The notes: a model not told the origin generated them from the sequence alone. 32,389 nt of DNA from an uncultured Caryophanales bacterium (GCA_937958685.1 CALGNF010000119.1:1-32389), one strand, 5' to 3'; positions 16,132-24,866 are shown, counted from the first letter of the stretch. A program made the numbers and translations.

Positions 16132-17199
16132 ATGATCACAGACAGACTCGACGTCATCGAGACGCGCTATAGCGAAATCGACAGGCAGCTTCAGGACCCG
16201 GCGGTCTCAACCGACATCCGCAAGGTCAGGGAGTTGTCGAAAGAATTGCGCTCCCTCGAGAAAATCGTCAAAACCTACCGCGAATACAAAAACCAGGTCC
16301 GCCAGATCGCGGCGCTCAAGGAGATGTACCGGGATCCTGATCCCGAGATCCGGAATATGGCCGAAGCGGAACTGCAAGCCGTCAGCGAAAACAGTGCCGC
16401 GCTGGAAGCCGAACTGGAACTGCTCCTGATACCCAAGGATCCCAACGACGAGAAGAACGTCATCGTCGAGATCAGGGGCGCAGCCGGCGGCGACGAAGCC
16501 AACATCTTCGCCGGCGACCTCTTCCGCATGTACGCCAAATACGCCGAAGCCAAGGGATGGAAACTGGAGACCTTGTACGCCGACCCCGCCGAAAACGGCG
16601 GTTTCAGCCAGATCGAATTCATGGTGAGCGGCGAAAGCGTGTATTCCCTCTTGAAGTACGAATCCGGCGTCCACCGCGTCCAACGGGTGCCGGCGACCGA
16701 ATCGCAAGGCAGGATCCACACCTCGACAGCGACCGTCCTCGCGCTGCCAGAAGCCGAGGAACTCGACTTCGAACTCGACATGGCCGACGTCAGAGTCGAC
16801 ACCTTCTGCTCTTCCGGACCCGGCGGCCAATCGGTCAACACGACCAAATCGGCCGTCAGGCTCACCCATGTGCCGACCAGCACCGTCGTCCAATGCCAGG
16901 ATGGCAAGAGCCAGCACGAGAACAAGGCGCAGGCGCTCAGAATCCTCCGCTCGCGGCTCTATGACAAGATGCTGCAGGAGAAACTGGCGAAAGAGGGCGA
17001 GGAGCGCAAAAGCAAGATCGGCACCGGCGACCGTTCTGAAAAGATCAGGACCTACAACTATCCCCAAAACCGTGTCACCGACCACCGGATCAACTTCACG
17101 ATCCAACAACTGGACCGCGTCATCGAAGGCCGGCTCGACGCCATCGTCGAGGCGCTGGTCGCCGAAGAGCAGAAGCGCAAGCTGCAAGGCGACCTTTAA
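16132..17199 (+). CDS. prfA: Peptide chain release factor 1
   Basis: RF1 recognises UAA and UAG and triggers peptide release. In the 355-residue product the codon-recognition tripeptide is PAT at residues 187-189 (in VPATESQGRIHT), which marks RF1 rather than RF2, and the catalytic GGQ is at 231-233 (SSGPGGQSVNTTKSAVR). AAGGAG at 16119-16124 lies 7 bases before the ATG. Only 29 bases separate it from the dnaB terminator and no promoter is visible in them, so it depends on read-through or on a promoter inside dnaB. The gene for its own methylase, prmC, follows one base after the stop. TGA stops in this window imply RF2 is encoded elsewhere. Confidence 0.97.
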   Translation: MITDRLDVIETRYSEIDRQLQDPAVSTDIRKVRELSKELRSLEKIVKTYREYKNQVRQIAALKEMYRDPDPEIRNMAEAELQAVSENSAALEAELELLLIPKDPNDEKNVIVEIRGAAGGDEANIFAGDLFRMYAKYAEAKGWKLETLYADPAENGGFSQIEFMVSGESVYSLLKYESGVHRVQRVPATESQGRIHTSTATVLALPEAEELDFELDMADVRVDTFCSSGPGGQSVNTTKSAVRLTHVPTSTVVQCQDGKSQHENKAQALRILRSRLYDKMLQEKLAKEGEERKSKIGTGDRSEKIRTYNYPQNRVTDHRINFTIQQLDRVIEGRLDAIVEALVAEEQKRKLQGDL

Positions 17200-17200
17200 G

Positions 17201-18046
17201 ATGCCGACATACGAAGAAGCGTTGCGCGAAGCCAAAAAACGCTTGCGTCGCCAACAAAGGGAAGCCACGGCTGCGGAGATGCTCATGCTTCATTTCGCCC
17301 ACCTCGAGCCGACACAATTGTATCTTTGTTTCCAAGATACCATGCCCGCGGCCGATCACGAGAACTTCATGGAAGGGCTCAGACGCCATCTGGAGGACAA
17401 CCTGCCGGTCCAATACATCATGGGCTATGTCTATTTTCTCGGTCACCGGATCGCGGTCGACCAGGACGTCCTGATTCCCCGGTATGAGACCGAGGAACTC
17501 GTCGAACAGGTGCTCCTCCGCTACGATGATTATTTCGCCACCCGGCCGACAAGGCTGGTCGATATCGGCACCGGTTCGGGATGCATCGCCGTGGCGATCA
17601 AAAAGGAAGCACCCGAAATCGAGGTTTGGGCAACGGACATCAGTCCGAGGGCGCTCGCCATCGCCCGCAAGAACGCGGAGAGCCTTGGCGCCGAGATCAC
17701 CTTTCTCGAGGGCGACCTCCTGATGCCGCTTGCCGGCAAGACCTTCGACATCATCGTCGCGAATCCGCCGTACATCCCCCAAACGGAGACGGTGGCCCCC
17801 ATCATCTACGACAACGAACCCCATCTCGCCCTGTTTGGCGGCGACGATGGCTTGGACTGCTACCGGCGGATCATTGAAAATGCCGGTGCCCATCTCAACG
17901 ACCGGTTCCTGATCGCTTTCGAGCACGCCTATGACGCCGCCCCCAGGCTGCATGAATGGGCGCGCGAGCACTTCCCCGGGGCCGAGGTCACCACAATCAG
18001 GGACATGCAGGAGCGCGAACGGATGACCTTCATTTTGAAGACGTAA
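17201..18046 (+). CDS. prmC: Release factor glutamine N5-methyltransferase
   Basis: PrmC methylates the glutamine of the GGQ motif in RF1 and RF2 using S-adenosylmethionine, raising termination efficiency. The 281-residue product has an N-terminal helical RF-binding domain (1 to ~85), the SAM-binding motif DIGTGSGCIAVAI from residue 121 and the NPPY catalytic motif at 188-191, in the order usual for this family. The ATG at 17201 is one base after the prfA stop; the weak AAGG at 17186-17189 suggests translational coupling. Codons further upstream are open in this frame but only shadow prfA. Pairing with its substrate gene is a conserved arrangement. Confidence 0.95.
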   Translation: MPTYEEALREAKKRLRRQQREATAAEMLMLHFAHLEPTQLYLCFQDTMPAADHENFMEGLRRHLEDNLPVQYIMGYVYFLGHRIAVDQDVLIPRYETEELVEQVLLRYDDYFATRPTRLVDIGTGSGCIAVAIKKEAPEIEVWATDISPRALAIARKNAESLGAEITFLEGDLLMPLAGKTFDIIVANPPYIPQTETVAPIIYDNEPHLALFGGDDGLDCYRRIIENAGAHLNDRFLIAFEHAYDAAPRLHEWAREHFPGAEVTTIRDMQERERMTFILKT

Positions 18047-18056
18047 TATATATAAG

Positions 18057-18087
18057 GATGTTTCCCTACCGGAAATATCTTTTTTTT
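18057..18087 (+). terminator. Terminator after prmC
   Basis: GATGTTTCC (18057-18065) pairs with GGAAATATC (18071-18079), one pair being G-T, around a 5-base loop and is followed by eight T residues. Confidence 0.88.
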
Positions 18088-18091
18088 CCCA

Positions 18092-18110
18092 TTAATATTG
18101 GAAATATTAA
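18092..18110. repeat. AT-only inverted repeat upstream of the topA promoter
   Basis: TTAATATT (18092-18099) and AATATTAA (18103-18110) form a perfect dyad around GGA. It lies 46 bases before the topA -35 box. It has no T-run, so it could be a protein-binding site or a supercoiling-sensitive element. No regulator can be named. Confidence 0.5.
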
Positions 18111-18156
18111 GAATCTAACGTCCCGAAAACCTCACAATTTTTTCAATTTAAAACGA

Positions 18157-18185
18157 TTGACAAGCAAGACGGATGACGTTATATT
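18157..18185 (+). promoter_or_regulatory. Near-consensus promoter for topA
   Basis: A perfect -35 TTGACA (18157-18162) and TATATT (18180-18185) are 17 bases apart. RNA should start near 18192, leaving a leader of about 19 bases before ATG 18211. Confidence 0.88.
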
Positions 18186-18210
18186 TATTAACATGGAAAG
18201 AGGTATCGGC

Positions 18211-20286
18211 ATGAGTGAAAAACTGGTGATCGTCGAATCACCGTCGAAATCAAGGACGATCGAACAGTATCTCGGCAAGGATTATGTGGTGAGATCATCC
18301 AAAGGCCACATCCGCGACCTGGCGATTTCCGGACCCGGCGGGCTCGGCATCGACGTCAAACGCGACTTCAAACCCGAATATGTCGTCCTTCCGGAAAAGC
18401 GGGACGTCGTCAGGGAGCTGAACAAAGCCCTCAAGACCGCCAAGGAAGTCTATCTTGCCACCGATCCCGACCGCGAGGGCGAAGCGATCAGCTGGCATCT
18501 TTCGGATGCGCTCGAGATCGGCAACAAACCGGTGAGACGCGTGGTTTTCCACGAAATCACCAAGCCGGCGATCCTCGAGGCTTTTCAAAACACCAAATCC
18601 ATCGACATGGATCTCGTCTCCTCGCAGGAGACCAGAAGGATCCTCGACCGGATCATCGGCTTCAAACTCAGCAAACTCCTGCAAAGCAAGATCAAGTCGA
18701 AATCGGCCGGCAGAGTCCAAAGCGCCGCCCTCAAACTGATTGTCGACAGGGAAAAGGAAATCGACAGATTCGTCGTCGAGGAATACTACGACGTCTTTGC
18801 CCAGTTTCCCGATTTTGAAGCCAAGCTGGCAAGATACCATGACAAGCCCGTCAAGAATCCGCCGCTCGCGAAAGCCCAGGCGATCCTTGCCGCGCTGGCA
18901 CCGGAGTTCACGGTCCATTCTTGTGAAACCAAGCGGCGTTTTGTCTCCAGCAAGCCGCCGTTCATCACCTCGACGCTCCAGCAGGAAGCCTCGCAAAGAC
19001 TCAACTATGCCGCCCAGAAAACAATGCAAATCGCCCAAAGACTTTACGAGGGCGTGCAAATCGGCACCGAAAGCATCGGTCTCATCACCTATATGCGGAC
19101 CGATTCCGTGCGGATGTCCCAGCTGTTCGTGAATCAAGCCGAAACCTACATCCTCGACAATTTTGGCCGCAACTATCTTGGCCACCCCAAAAAGGACGAT
19201 ACCAAAAACAGGATCCAAGACGCCCATGAGGCGATCAGACCCACGGATGTCAACCTATTGCCCGACAAGATCAAGGCTCATCTCTCCAAGGACGAACTCC
19301 AGTTGTACAGGCTCATCCATTCCCGTGCCGTCGCTTCGCTGATGAAACCGGCCCTCTACGACCAGACGACGATCGACCTCGACAACAACGGCGCCCGTTT
19401 CCGTTCCACCGGCAGCAGTCTCGTCTTCGACGGTTATCTCTCGGTCTACGGCAAGTACGAAAGCGAAGACACGGAAGCCAAGATCCTGCCGCACTGTCTC
19501 GCCGGCAAGACACTTGTCGCCACCAAAATCGAAGCCAAGCAGATGTTCACGGTGCCGCCCGCGCGTTATACCGAGGCGAAACTGATCAAAGAGATGGAAG
19601 ACCTTGGCATCGGTCGACCCTCGACCTACGCCCAGACAATCCAGACGCTGAAAGCACGCAAATATGTCAATGTCGCCGAGAAAAAATTCGTACCCACCGA
19701 GCAGGGGCGCAAGACCATCGCGAATCTGGAAAACCATTTCCATGAGTTCATCAGCGCCGACTATTCCAAGAAGATGGAGGAGATGCTGGATGCGATCGCC
19801 ATCGGCGAAGACCAGCAACTGAAGGTCATCAGCGACTTCTACGCCTATTTCAGCCCGCTCGTAGATGTGGCCTTCAAGGAACTCAAAAAGGAAAAACCGC
19901 GGGAAACCGGCGAAACCTGTCCCGTTTGTGGCTTTCCGATAGTCATCAGACAGGGACGTTACGGCGAATTCGAGGCCTGCGGGAATTTTCCCGCCTGCCG
20001 GTATGTCAAATCCGACCCCAAGCGGGAACAGACCAAACCACTCGATACGAAAGTCAAGTGTCCCAAATGCAATAAAGGGACTTTGATCGTCAGGGTCGCT
20101 TCCCGGGGGAAAAACAACGGCCACCGCTTCCTGGGGTGCAGCACTTACCCCAAATGCCGCTACATTGCGCCCTTTGAGGCGATCGACGAGGTTTGTCCGC
20201 TCTGCGGCAAGCCGCTTGTCAAGGAAAAGGACGGCCACATCCGCTGCGTCGACAACGAAAAGTGCGGCTTCATCGTCGAAGACTAA
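18211..20286 (+). CDS. topA: DNA topoisomerase I
   Basis: Type IA topoisomerase that relaxes negative supercoils. The 691-residue product has the TOPRIM domain (LVIVESPSKSRTIEQYL at the start, ATDPDREGEAISWHL with the DxD metal site), the active-site Tyr294 in ITYMRTDSVRMS, and GIGRPSTYAQTIQTLKARKY further on. Three C-terminal four-cysteine zinc ribbons follow from about residue 570 (CPVCGF...CGNFPAC, CPKCNKG...CSTYPKC, CPLCGK...CVDNEKC). ATG 18211 is chosen over longer forms because AGAGG lies 7 bases upstream and the promoter and its -10 overlap earlier codons. It is a single-gene unit between two terminators. The AT-rich region before it is the least GC-rich stretch of the window. Confidence 0.96.
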   Translation: MSEKLVIVESPSKSRTIEQYLGKDYVVRSSKGHIRDLAISGPGGLGIDVKRDFKPEYVVLPEKRDVVRELNKALKTAKEVYLATDPDREGEAISWHLSDALEIGNKPVRRVVFHEITKPAILEAFQNTKSIDMDLVSSQETRRILDRIIGFKLSKLLQSKIKSKSAGRVQSAALKLIVDREKEIDRFVVEEYYDVFAQFPDFEAKLARYHDKPVKNPPLAKAQAILAALAPEFTVHSCETKRRFVSSKPPFITSTLQQEASQRLNYAAQKTMQIAQRLYEGVQIGTESIGLITYMRTDSVRMSQLFVNQAETYILDNFGRNYLGHPKKDDTKNRIQDAHEAIRPTDVNLLPDKIKAHLSKDELQLYRLIHSRAVASLMKPALYDQTTIDLDNNGARFRSTGSSLVFDGYLSVYGKYESEDTEAKILPHCLAGKTLVATKIEAKQMFTVPPARYTEAKLIKEMEDLGIGRPSTYAQTIQTLKARKYVNVAEKKFVPTEQGRKTIANLENHFHEFISADYSKKMEEMLDAIAIGEDQQLKVISDFYAYFSPLVDVAFKELKKEKPRETGETCPVCGFPIVIRQGRYGEFEACGNFPACRYVKSDPKREQTKPLDTKVKCPKCNKGTLIVRVASRGKNNGHRFLGCSTYPKCRYIAPFEAIDEVCPLCGKPLVKEKDGHIRCVDNEKCGFIVED

Positions 20287-20301
20287 CTCGGTAACCATCA
20301 G

Positions 20302-20344
20302 AACGCTTGGCCAGCCGGCACACCGGCTGCGCGAGGCGTTTTTT
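20302..20344 (+). terminator. Terminator after topA
   Basis: A long GC-rich hairpin with inner AGCCGG/CCGGCT around CACA and outer AACGC/GCGTT arms is followed by a run of T residues to 20344. Confidence 0.85.
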
Positions 20345-20378
20345 GCGGGAATATCCTTTCCCCTCACCCGTGGTTATG

Positions 20379-20387
20379 TGTTATAAT
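20379..20387 (+). promoter_or_regulatory. Extended -10 element, promoter of the ftsY operon
   Basis: TGTTATAAT at 20379-20387 is a perfect extended -10. No good -35 is seen at the proper distance, so the promoter probably relies on the TGn contact. RNA start is expected near 20394. Confidence 0.65.
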
Positions 20388-20413
20388 ACTAGCAGTTAGG
20401 AGCGAACCGTCAG

Positions 20414-21385
20414 ATGGGCCTATTCCAAAAATTGTTCCAAAGCCGGGAAAAACGCATTGAGCGCGAGAAATACAAGATCGGCATGAAAAAAACCAGAACC
20501 GGCTCGCTTTCTTCCCTCAAGGAAGTGCTTTTGACAAGCCGGAAGATCGACGACGCCCTCTTCGAAAAACTCGAAGAGATCTTCATCATGGCCGATGTCG
20601 GCGTCGGCACCGTCGCCAAGTTCATCGACTCGCTCAAGACGGAGGTCAAAAAACAAAGATGCGAGACGACAGAAGCGTTGGCAATGCTGATCGTCGACAC
20701 ACTTTTCGACCTCTATCTGAAAGGCGAAATCATCGACACCAACATCAGGTTCAATCCCAATGGCGTGACGGTGATCCTCTTCATCGGCGTCAATGGTACC
20801 GGCAAGACGACCTCGATCGGCAAACTCGCCCACAAGCTCAAAGCCGAAGGCAAATCCGTGATGATGGCCGCGGCCGACACCTTCAGAGCCGGCGCCATCG
20901 ACCAGCTCAAGGTTTGGGGCGAACGCGTCGGTTGTCCGGTGATCGCCAAAAGCGCCGGCGCCGATCCCTCGAGCGTGATTTTCGACGCCATCCGCGAAGC
21001 CAAGCGGAACGCCACCGACGTGCTCCTGATCGACACCGCCGGCCGCCTGCAGAACAAGGTCAACTTGATGAAGGAACTCGACAAGATGACGCGGACGATC
21101 CAGAGGGAACTCGGCGCGACTCCGTATGAGACCTATCTGGTGATCGACGCCACCACCGGTCAGAACGGCCTCAGCCAGGCCCGTATCTTCGGCGAGGTCG
21201 CCCAAGTCTCGGGGATCGTGCTGACCAAACTCGACGGAACCGCCAAGGGCGGCATCGTGCTTGCGATCCGCGAGGAACTAGGCATTCCAATCAGCTTCGT
21301 CGGGCTCGGGGAAAAAATCACCGATCTCGACCATTTCGATATCGAAAACTACATCTACGGCCTGTTTGCGGACTTTTTTAAATAG
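20414..21385 (+). CDS. ftsY: Signal recognition particle receptor FtsY
   Basis: FtsY is the SRP receptor GTPase that docks ribosome-SRP complexes at the membrane. The 323-residue product has only a very short basic N-terminal lead (MGLFQKLFQSREKRIEREK) instead of the long acidic A domain of E. coli, then the helical N domain and the NG GTPase: G1 GVNGTGKTT (125-133), the I-box AAADTFRAGAIDQLKVW, DTAGR from residue 207 and the closing TKLDGTAKGG and GLGEKITDL. AGGAG at 20398-20402 precedes the ATG by 11 bases. ylxM and ffh follow in the same unit; smc, which precedes ftsY in B. subtilis, is absent here. Confidence 0.96.
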   Translation: MGLFQKLFQSREKRIEREKYKIGMKKTRTGSLSSLKEVLLTSRKIDDALFEKLEEIFIMADVGVGTVAKFIDSLKTEVKKQRCETTEALAMLIVDTLFDLYLKGEIIDTNIRFNPNGVTVILFIGVNGTGKTTSIGKLAHKLKAEGKSVMMAAADTFRAGAIDQLKVWGERVGCPVIAKSAGADPSSVIFDAIREAKRNATDVLLIDTAGRLQNKVNLMKELDKMTRTIQRELGATPYETYLVIDATTGQNGLSQARIFGEVAQVSGIVLTKLDGTAKGGIVLAIREELGIPISFVGLGEKITDLDHFDIENYIYGLFADFFK

Positions 21386-21394
21386 GGGGAAACC

Positions 21395-21733
21395 ATGGAA
21401 CAATTGCAGGAGAAAATCAGGTATCACCAGCTTTACGACATTTATGGCGCTTTGCTTACCGACAAGCAGAGAGCCTATTTCTCGTATTACTATTTCGACG
21501 ACTACTCGCTGTCCGAGATCGCCAAGATCATGGATGTGAGCCGCAACGCCGTCCATGAACAGCTCAAGACCGTCACCGGATTCCTTGATTACTACGAGGA
21601 AAAACTGCACATCCTGAAACGCCGGGACAAACGCCAGCAGCTTTTGCGAAGCGCAAGCGGACAATTAACGAAGAATCAACTCGTCGAACTTCTCGGCGAG
21701 CTGGAAAAGATCGAGGGATACAATGGCATTTGA
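21395..21733 (+). CDS. ylxM: YlxM-family SRP-associated DNA-binding-like protein (UPF0122)
   Basis: The 112-residue product matches YlxM: LLTDKQRAYFSYYYFDDYSLSEIAKIM followed by VSRNAVHEQLK forms a sigma-region-4-like helix-turn-helix at about residues 22-60. YlxM is encoded with ffh in Firmicutes and Mollicutes, and in Streptococcus it has been linked to SRP function by stimulating GTPase activity. AGGGGG overlaps the ftsY stop and lies just upstream of the ATG. It overlaps ffh by 11 bases in another frame, showing translational coupling. Whether it binds DNA is uncertain. Confidence 0.92.
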   Translation: MEQLQEKIRYHQLYDIYGALLTDKQRAYFSYYYFDDYSLSEIAKIMDVSRNAVHEQLKTVTGFLDYYEEKLHILKRRDKRQQLLRSASGQLTKNQLVELLGELEKIEGYNGI

Positions 21734-23093
21734 AAACCTGACCAGTCGTTTCCAGATGGCGTTTCGGCGCCTGACGGGCAAAGCCAGACTGAACGAGACC
21801 GACATCGAGGAGATGCTCCGCGAGGTCAGACTGTCCCTGCTCGAAGCGGATGTCAACTACAAGGTCGTCAAGGAATTCACCGACGAGATCAGGGAATTGG
21901 CGTTGGGTGAGAAGATCCTGAAAGGACTCAATCCCGGCCAGCAGGTCGTCAAGGTCGTCAACGATGAACTCAAACGGCTGATGGGCTCCGAGGCCGAGCC
22001 CCTGAAATTCGCGGACAAGGGTCCGACCGTCGTCATGCTCGTCGGCCTGCAAGGCACCGGCAAGACGACGACAGCGGCCAAACTCGCCAGTCTCATCCGC
22101 AAGAACCATGACCGGAAACCCCTGCTCGTCGCGGCCGATATCTACCGGCCTGCAGCAATCGAACAGCTCAAGACCGTCGGCGCCCAGCTCGGGATCGAGG
22201 TTTTTGAAAGAGGCGACCGGCAAAAGCCGGAAGCAATCGTCACCGAAGCGCTCGCCCATGCCAAAAGCGGCGGTTTTGATTTTGTCGTGATCGACACCGC
22301 CGGCCGTCTGCACATCAATGAGACGCTGATGGACGAGTTGGTTGTGATCAAGCGCATCGTCAAGCCCGAGGAGATCCTCCTCACCATCGACGCCATGACC
22401 GGCCAGGACGCCGTCACCGTCGCCAAGGCCTTCAACGAAGCTCTGCAAGTCACCGGGTGCATCCTCACGAAACTGGATGGCGACACCCGTGGCGGAGCGG
22501 CGCTGTCGGTTCGGAAAGTGACGGGCGTGCCGATCAAATTCGCCGGCACCGGCGAAAAACTGACCGACATCGAAATCTTTCATCCTGAGAGGATGGCCTC
22601 GCGGATATTGGGGATGGGCGATGTCGTCACCCTGATCGAAAAAGCCACCGAGGAAATCGACGAGGCGGAAGCGATGTCGATGATGGAGAAGATGCTCGCG
22701 GGCCAATTCAACTACAACGATCTGCTCAAACAACTGAAGATGATCAAACGGATGGGAGCGCTGTCCGGGATCCTCAAGTTTCTTCCGGGAATGTCGGCGC
22801 TGGCCAACTCGGAGAAGATCGACGACAAGCAACTCGTCTACATCGAGGCGATCATCCGTTCGATGACGCCCGCGGAGCGTAAGCAACCAGAACTGCTTGA
22901 ACGCAGCAGTTCGCGCCGCCGCCGGATCGCCGAGGGTTCCGGTCGCAGTTCGACCGAAGTCAACCGCCTGATGGCAATGCTCGAGAAACAGCAGAAAATG
23001 ATGAAGCAGTTCGCTTCGATGTCCCCGCAGTCGATGGAAAAGCTGACGGATAGGATGCAAGATCCCCAAGGATTCATTCCCAAAAAGAAGTGA
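21723..23093 (+). CDS. ffh: Signal recognition particle protein Ffh (SRP54)
   Basis: Ffh with 4.5S/6S RNA recognises signal peptides as they leave the ribosome and hands the complex to FtsY. The 456-residue product contains the N domain, the G domain (G1 GLQGTGKTT from residue 108, AADIYRPAAIEQLK, DTAGRLHINE, TKLDGDTRGGAALSV) and, from ~300, the methionine-rich M domain with the signal-peptide groove and the RNA-binding stretch RIAEGSGRSSTEVNR near residues 401-415. GAGGG before the ATG lies inside the ylxM end, so its translation is coupled to that gene. The SRP RNA gene is not in this window. A bidirectional terminator follows. Confidence 0.96.
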   Translation: MAFENLTSRFQMAFRRLTGKARLNETDIEEMLREVRLSLLEADVNYKVVKEFTDEIRELALGEKILKGLNPGQQVVKVVNDELKRLMGSEAEPLKFADKGPTVVMLVGLQGTGKTTTAAKLASLIRKNHDRKPLLVAADIYRPAAIEQLKTVGAQLGIEVFERGDRQKPEAIVTEALAHAKSGGFDFVVIDTAGRLHINETLMDELVVIKRIVKPEEILLTIDAMTGQDAVTVAKAFNEALQVTGCILTKLDGDTRGGAALSVRKVTGVPIKFAGTGEKLTDIEIFHPERMASRILGMGDVVTLIEKATEEIDEAEAMSMMEKMLAGQFNYNDLLKQLKMIKRMGALSGILKFLPGMSALANSEKIDDKQLVYIEAIIRSMTPAERKQPELLERSSSRRRRIAEGSGRSSTEVNRLMAMLEKQQKMMKQFASMSPQSMEKLTDRMQDPQGFIPKKK

Positions 23094-23096
23094 TAC

Positions 23097-23126
23097 AAAA
23101 AACATCGTCCGGCCGGATGATGTTTT
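23097..23126. terminator. Bidirectional terminator between ffh and the convergent HAD gene
   Basis: AAAACATCGTCC pairs with GGATGATGTTTT (one G-T pair) around a GGCC centre. On the minus strand it is followed by six T residues and on the plus strand by a TTTTATTT tract, so it can end both converging transcripts. Confidence 0.88.
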
Positions 23127-23129
23127 ATT

Positions 23130-23948
23130 TCAATAATTGAGAAATGATTTCAGAAAATCGGCCACCGCGTTTTCTTTAGCGGTTTTATCCAAAACAATAT
23201 CGGCCACCGCCAGCAATTCCGGATGGCTGTTCCTGACGGCGACGCCCAAGGCGGCGTATTCGAGCATCTCGATGTCGTTGTGCCCGTCGCCGATCGCGAT
23301 CACATCGCCCTGGTCGTAGCCGAGATACTCGGCGACGTGGCGCAATCCCTTGCCTTTGTTCGATTCCGGCGTGAAGATCTCCACGATCGAGTCGTATTCG
23401 CCCTTAAGATCCCAGATCCGCGACAAGACCTCACCGTTGTATTTCGCCCGCACATAGTCGGCGATCTTCTGTCCTTGTCCGGGTTTCCCGATGATGATGA
23501 AGCCGTTCGGGTCATCCACCAGCGTATCCATCAGGTGGCCGACCTTGATGAGGGAGGCGCCACCAACATGCAAGAGCGGTTCGATCGCCTTTTCCTCCCG
23601 GAACAAATAGATCGCGTCCTTGACTTCGCTGAACGCGTTGCGGATATGCTCGACGTTGCTTTCGAAGATGTCGATGATCGCTTCCTTGCGGATCGTGAAA
23701 TTGACTGTGGGAAACCCCGCATCCCCCGGATGGGTGATCAGACCGCCGTTGTAGTTGATGATCGGCGTGTCCAGGCGGAACCGCTCGTAGGCGAATTTGG
23801 AACTTCGGTATGGACGCCCCGTCGCGATCACGATCCGGTGGCCATCTTGTTGCACTCTGAGCAAAAAAGCGCTCAATTCGTCGCTGATGGTATCGAAATC
23901 ATAAAGGATCGTCCCGTCAAGATCGAGGGCTATCAGATACTTTCTCAT
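23130..23948 (-). CDS. Cof-type HAD-IIB phosphatase
   Basis: This is the only minus-strand gene. The 272-residue product has HAD motif I ALDLDGTIL (Asp9, Asp11), motif II region IVIATGRPY, a large cap domain inserted between motifs II and III as in the Cof/IIB subclass, and motif IV GDGHNDIEML. Such enzymes dephosphorylate sugar phosphates, flavin phosphates or pyridoxal phosphate; the substrate is not readable. The ATG is chosen because AAAGGTGA lies just upstream and MRKYLIALDLDGT is a usual start for the family; a longer frame of 15 codons lacks support. It has its own promoter and shares a divergent control region with the next gene. Confidence 0.92.
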   Translation of the reverse strand: MRKYLIALDLDGTILYDFDTISDELSAFLLRVQQDGHRIVIATGRPYRSSKFAYERFRLDTPIINYNGGLITHPGDAGFPTVNFTIRKEAIIDIFESNVEHIRNAFSEVKDAIYLFREEKAIEPLLHVGGASLIKVGHLMDTLVDDPNGFIIIGKPGQGQKIADYVRAKYNGEVLSRIWDLKGEYDSIVEIFTPESNKGKGLRHVAEYLGYDQGDVIAIGDGHNDIEMLEYAALGVAVRNSHPELLAVADIVLDKTAKENAVADFLKSFLNY

Positions 23949-23964
23949 CGTCTCACCTTTTATC

Positions 23965-23993
23965 ATTATCTCACAGCGCGCCGGAATTGGCAA
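23965..23993 (-). promoter_or_regulatory. Promoter of the minus-strand HAD gene
   Basis: On the minus strand TTGCCA and GATAAT are 17 bases apart, with TGA before the -10 (TGAGATAAT). It ends 11 bases from the -35 box of the divergent + promoter. Confidence 0.7.
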
Positions 23994-24004
23994 TTGATAA
24001 CTTG

Positions 24005-24033
24005 TTGATTATTGGCCGTAGATAAGATATAAT
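24005..24033 (+). promoter_or_regulatory. Promoter for the ORF 24059 - tsaC gene run
   Basis: TTGATT (24005-24010) and a perfect TATAAT (24028-24033) are 17 bases apart. RNA should start near 24040, which excludes ATG 24038 as the start codon and leaves a leader of about 20 bases. Confidence 0.8.
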
Positions 24034-24058
24034 TTTTATGATAGCGAGGTGGATCCCC

Positions 24059-24856
24059 ATGGTCGGAAGACTGCTGGCGGGATTTGGACAATTGCATGTT
24101 CTGGCTGTCACCTGGCCCGACATCCGGAATTTCATTCTGGGGATGTTGACTGGGTTCGTGCTGCTGACGCTGTTTCTCGGTTATTTCCTGGTCACGGGCC
24201 GAAGAAACCGGAAAAAGATCTTCTTGAGCAAGGAAACCCCGCTCGCCGACCAGACAGTCCGGGCGATGGTCGAGGCCAAGCAGAAAGAACTCGTCGACAC
24301 TGTCAAATTCACCGACAACGCCTACTTCCGGGTGGCGATCGACCTCTCGATGGAACTGATGCAGGAGATCGCCCATTACTACTTTCCGGAATCGAAGTAT
24401 CCGATGTACGAGTTGTCGATCCAGGAGATCCTCGACCTTACCGAATACGTGACGAAAAGGATCGAGAAGATCGTCGACGGCAAGATCATCAGGCATTTCA
24501 AGAATTCGCGGATCTCGACGATCGTCAACATCCTCGAAAAGAAAAAAGCGCTCGACAATTCCAAACTGATGAAACTCAGCCGCAAATACCAGGTTTCCAA
24601 ACTGTATTCGGCCACCAGGGCGGTGCTCAACTACGCCAATCCGATCTACTGGTTCCGAAAACTGACGATCAAGCCCTCGGTCACGCTCGTGACCAAGGAA
24701 GTCTGCAAGATGATCATCGAGATCATCGGCGAAGAAACCAACAAGATCTACAGCAAGAAACTGTTTCAGGATCCGGACGACGAAGACCAGATTGTAGCCA
24801 AACTCGGCGACCTTGCCGAGGCAGTGGTCGAAGCCGAGCCGGAAACCAAGGAATAG
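24059..24856 (+). CDS. Unrecognised one-pass membrane protein upstream of ftsK
   Basis: I do not recognise the family. The 265-residue product has one strong hydrophobic helix at about 25-46 (NFILGMLTGFVLLTLFLGYF), followed by positive residues (GRRNRKK), so the remaining ~215 residues should be cytoplasmic. That part is helical and charged, with ELSIQEILDLTEYVTKRIEKI and LNYANPIYWFRKL as the most distinctive stretches, and ends acidic (VVEAEPETKE). No enzyme motif or P-loop is visible. The ATG is supported by GAGGTGG at 24046-24052; ATG 24038 lies before the expected RNA start. It is first in the run leading to ftsK, whose start lies 10 bases beyond its stop. It could be a membrane partner for that translocase, but this is a guess from position and topology. 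Confidence 0.85.
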   Translation: MVGRLLAGFGQLHVLAVTWPDIRNFILGMLTGFVLLTLFLGYFLVTGRRNRKKIFLSKETPLADQTVRAMVEAKQKELVDTVKFTDNAYFRVAIDLSMELMQEIAHYYFPESKYPMYELSIQEILDLTEYVTKRIEKIVDGKIIRHFKNSRISTIVNILEKKKALDNSKLMKLSRKYQVSKLYSATRAVLNYANPIYWFRKLTIKPSVTLVTKEVCKMIIEIIGEETNKIYSKKLFQDPDDEDQIVAKLGDLAEAVVEAEPETKE

Positions 24857-24866
24857 GGGGCCTCCC

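Noticed and set aside
24038..24058. ATG 24038 as start of the unknown membrane protein
   Set aside because: It is only five bases downstream of the -10 box, before the likely RNA start; ATG 24059 has GAGGTGG upstream.
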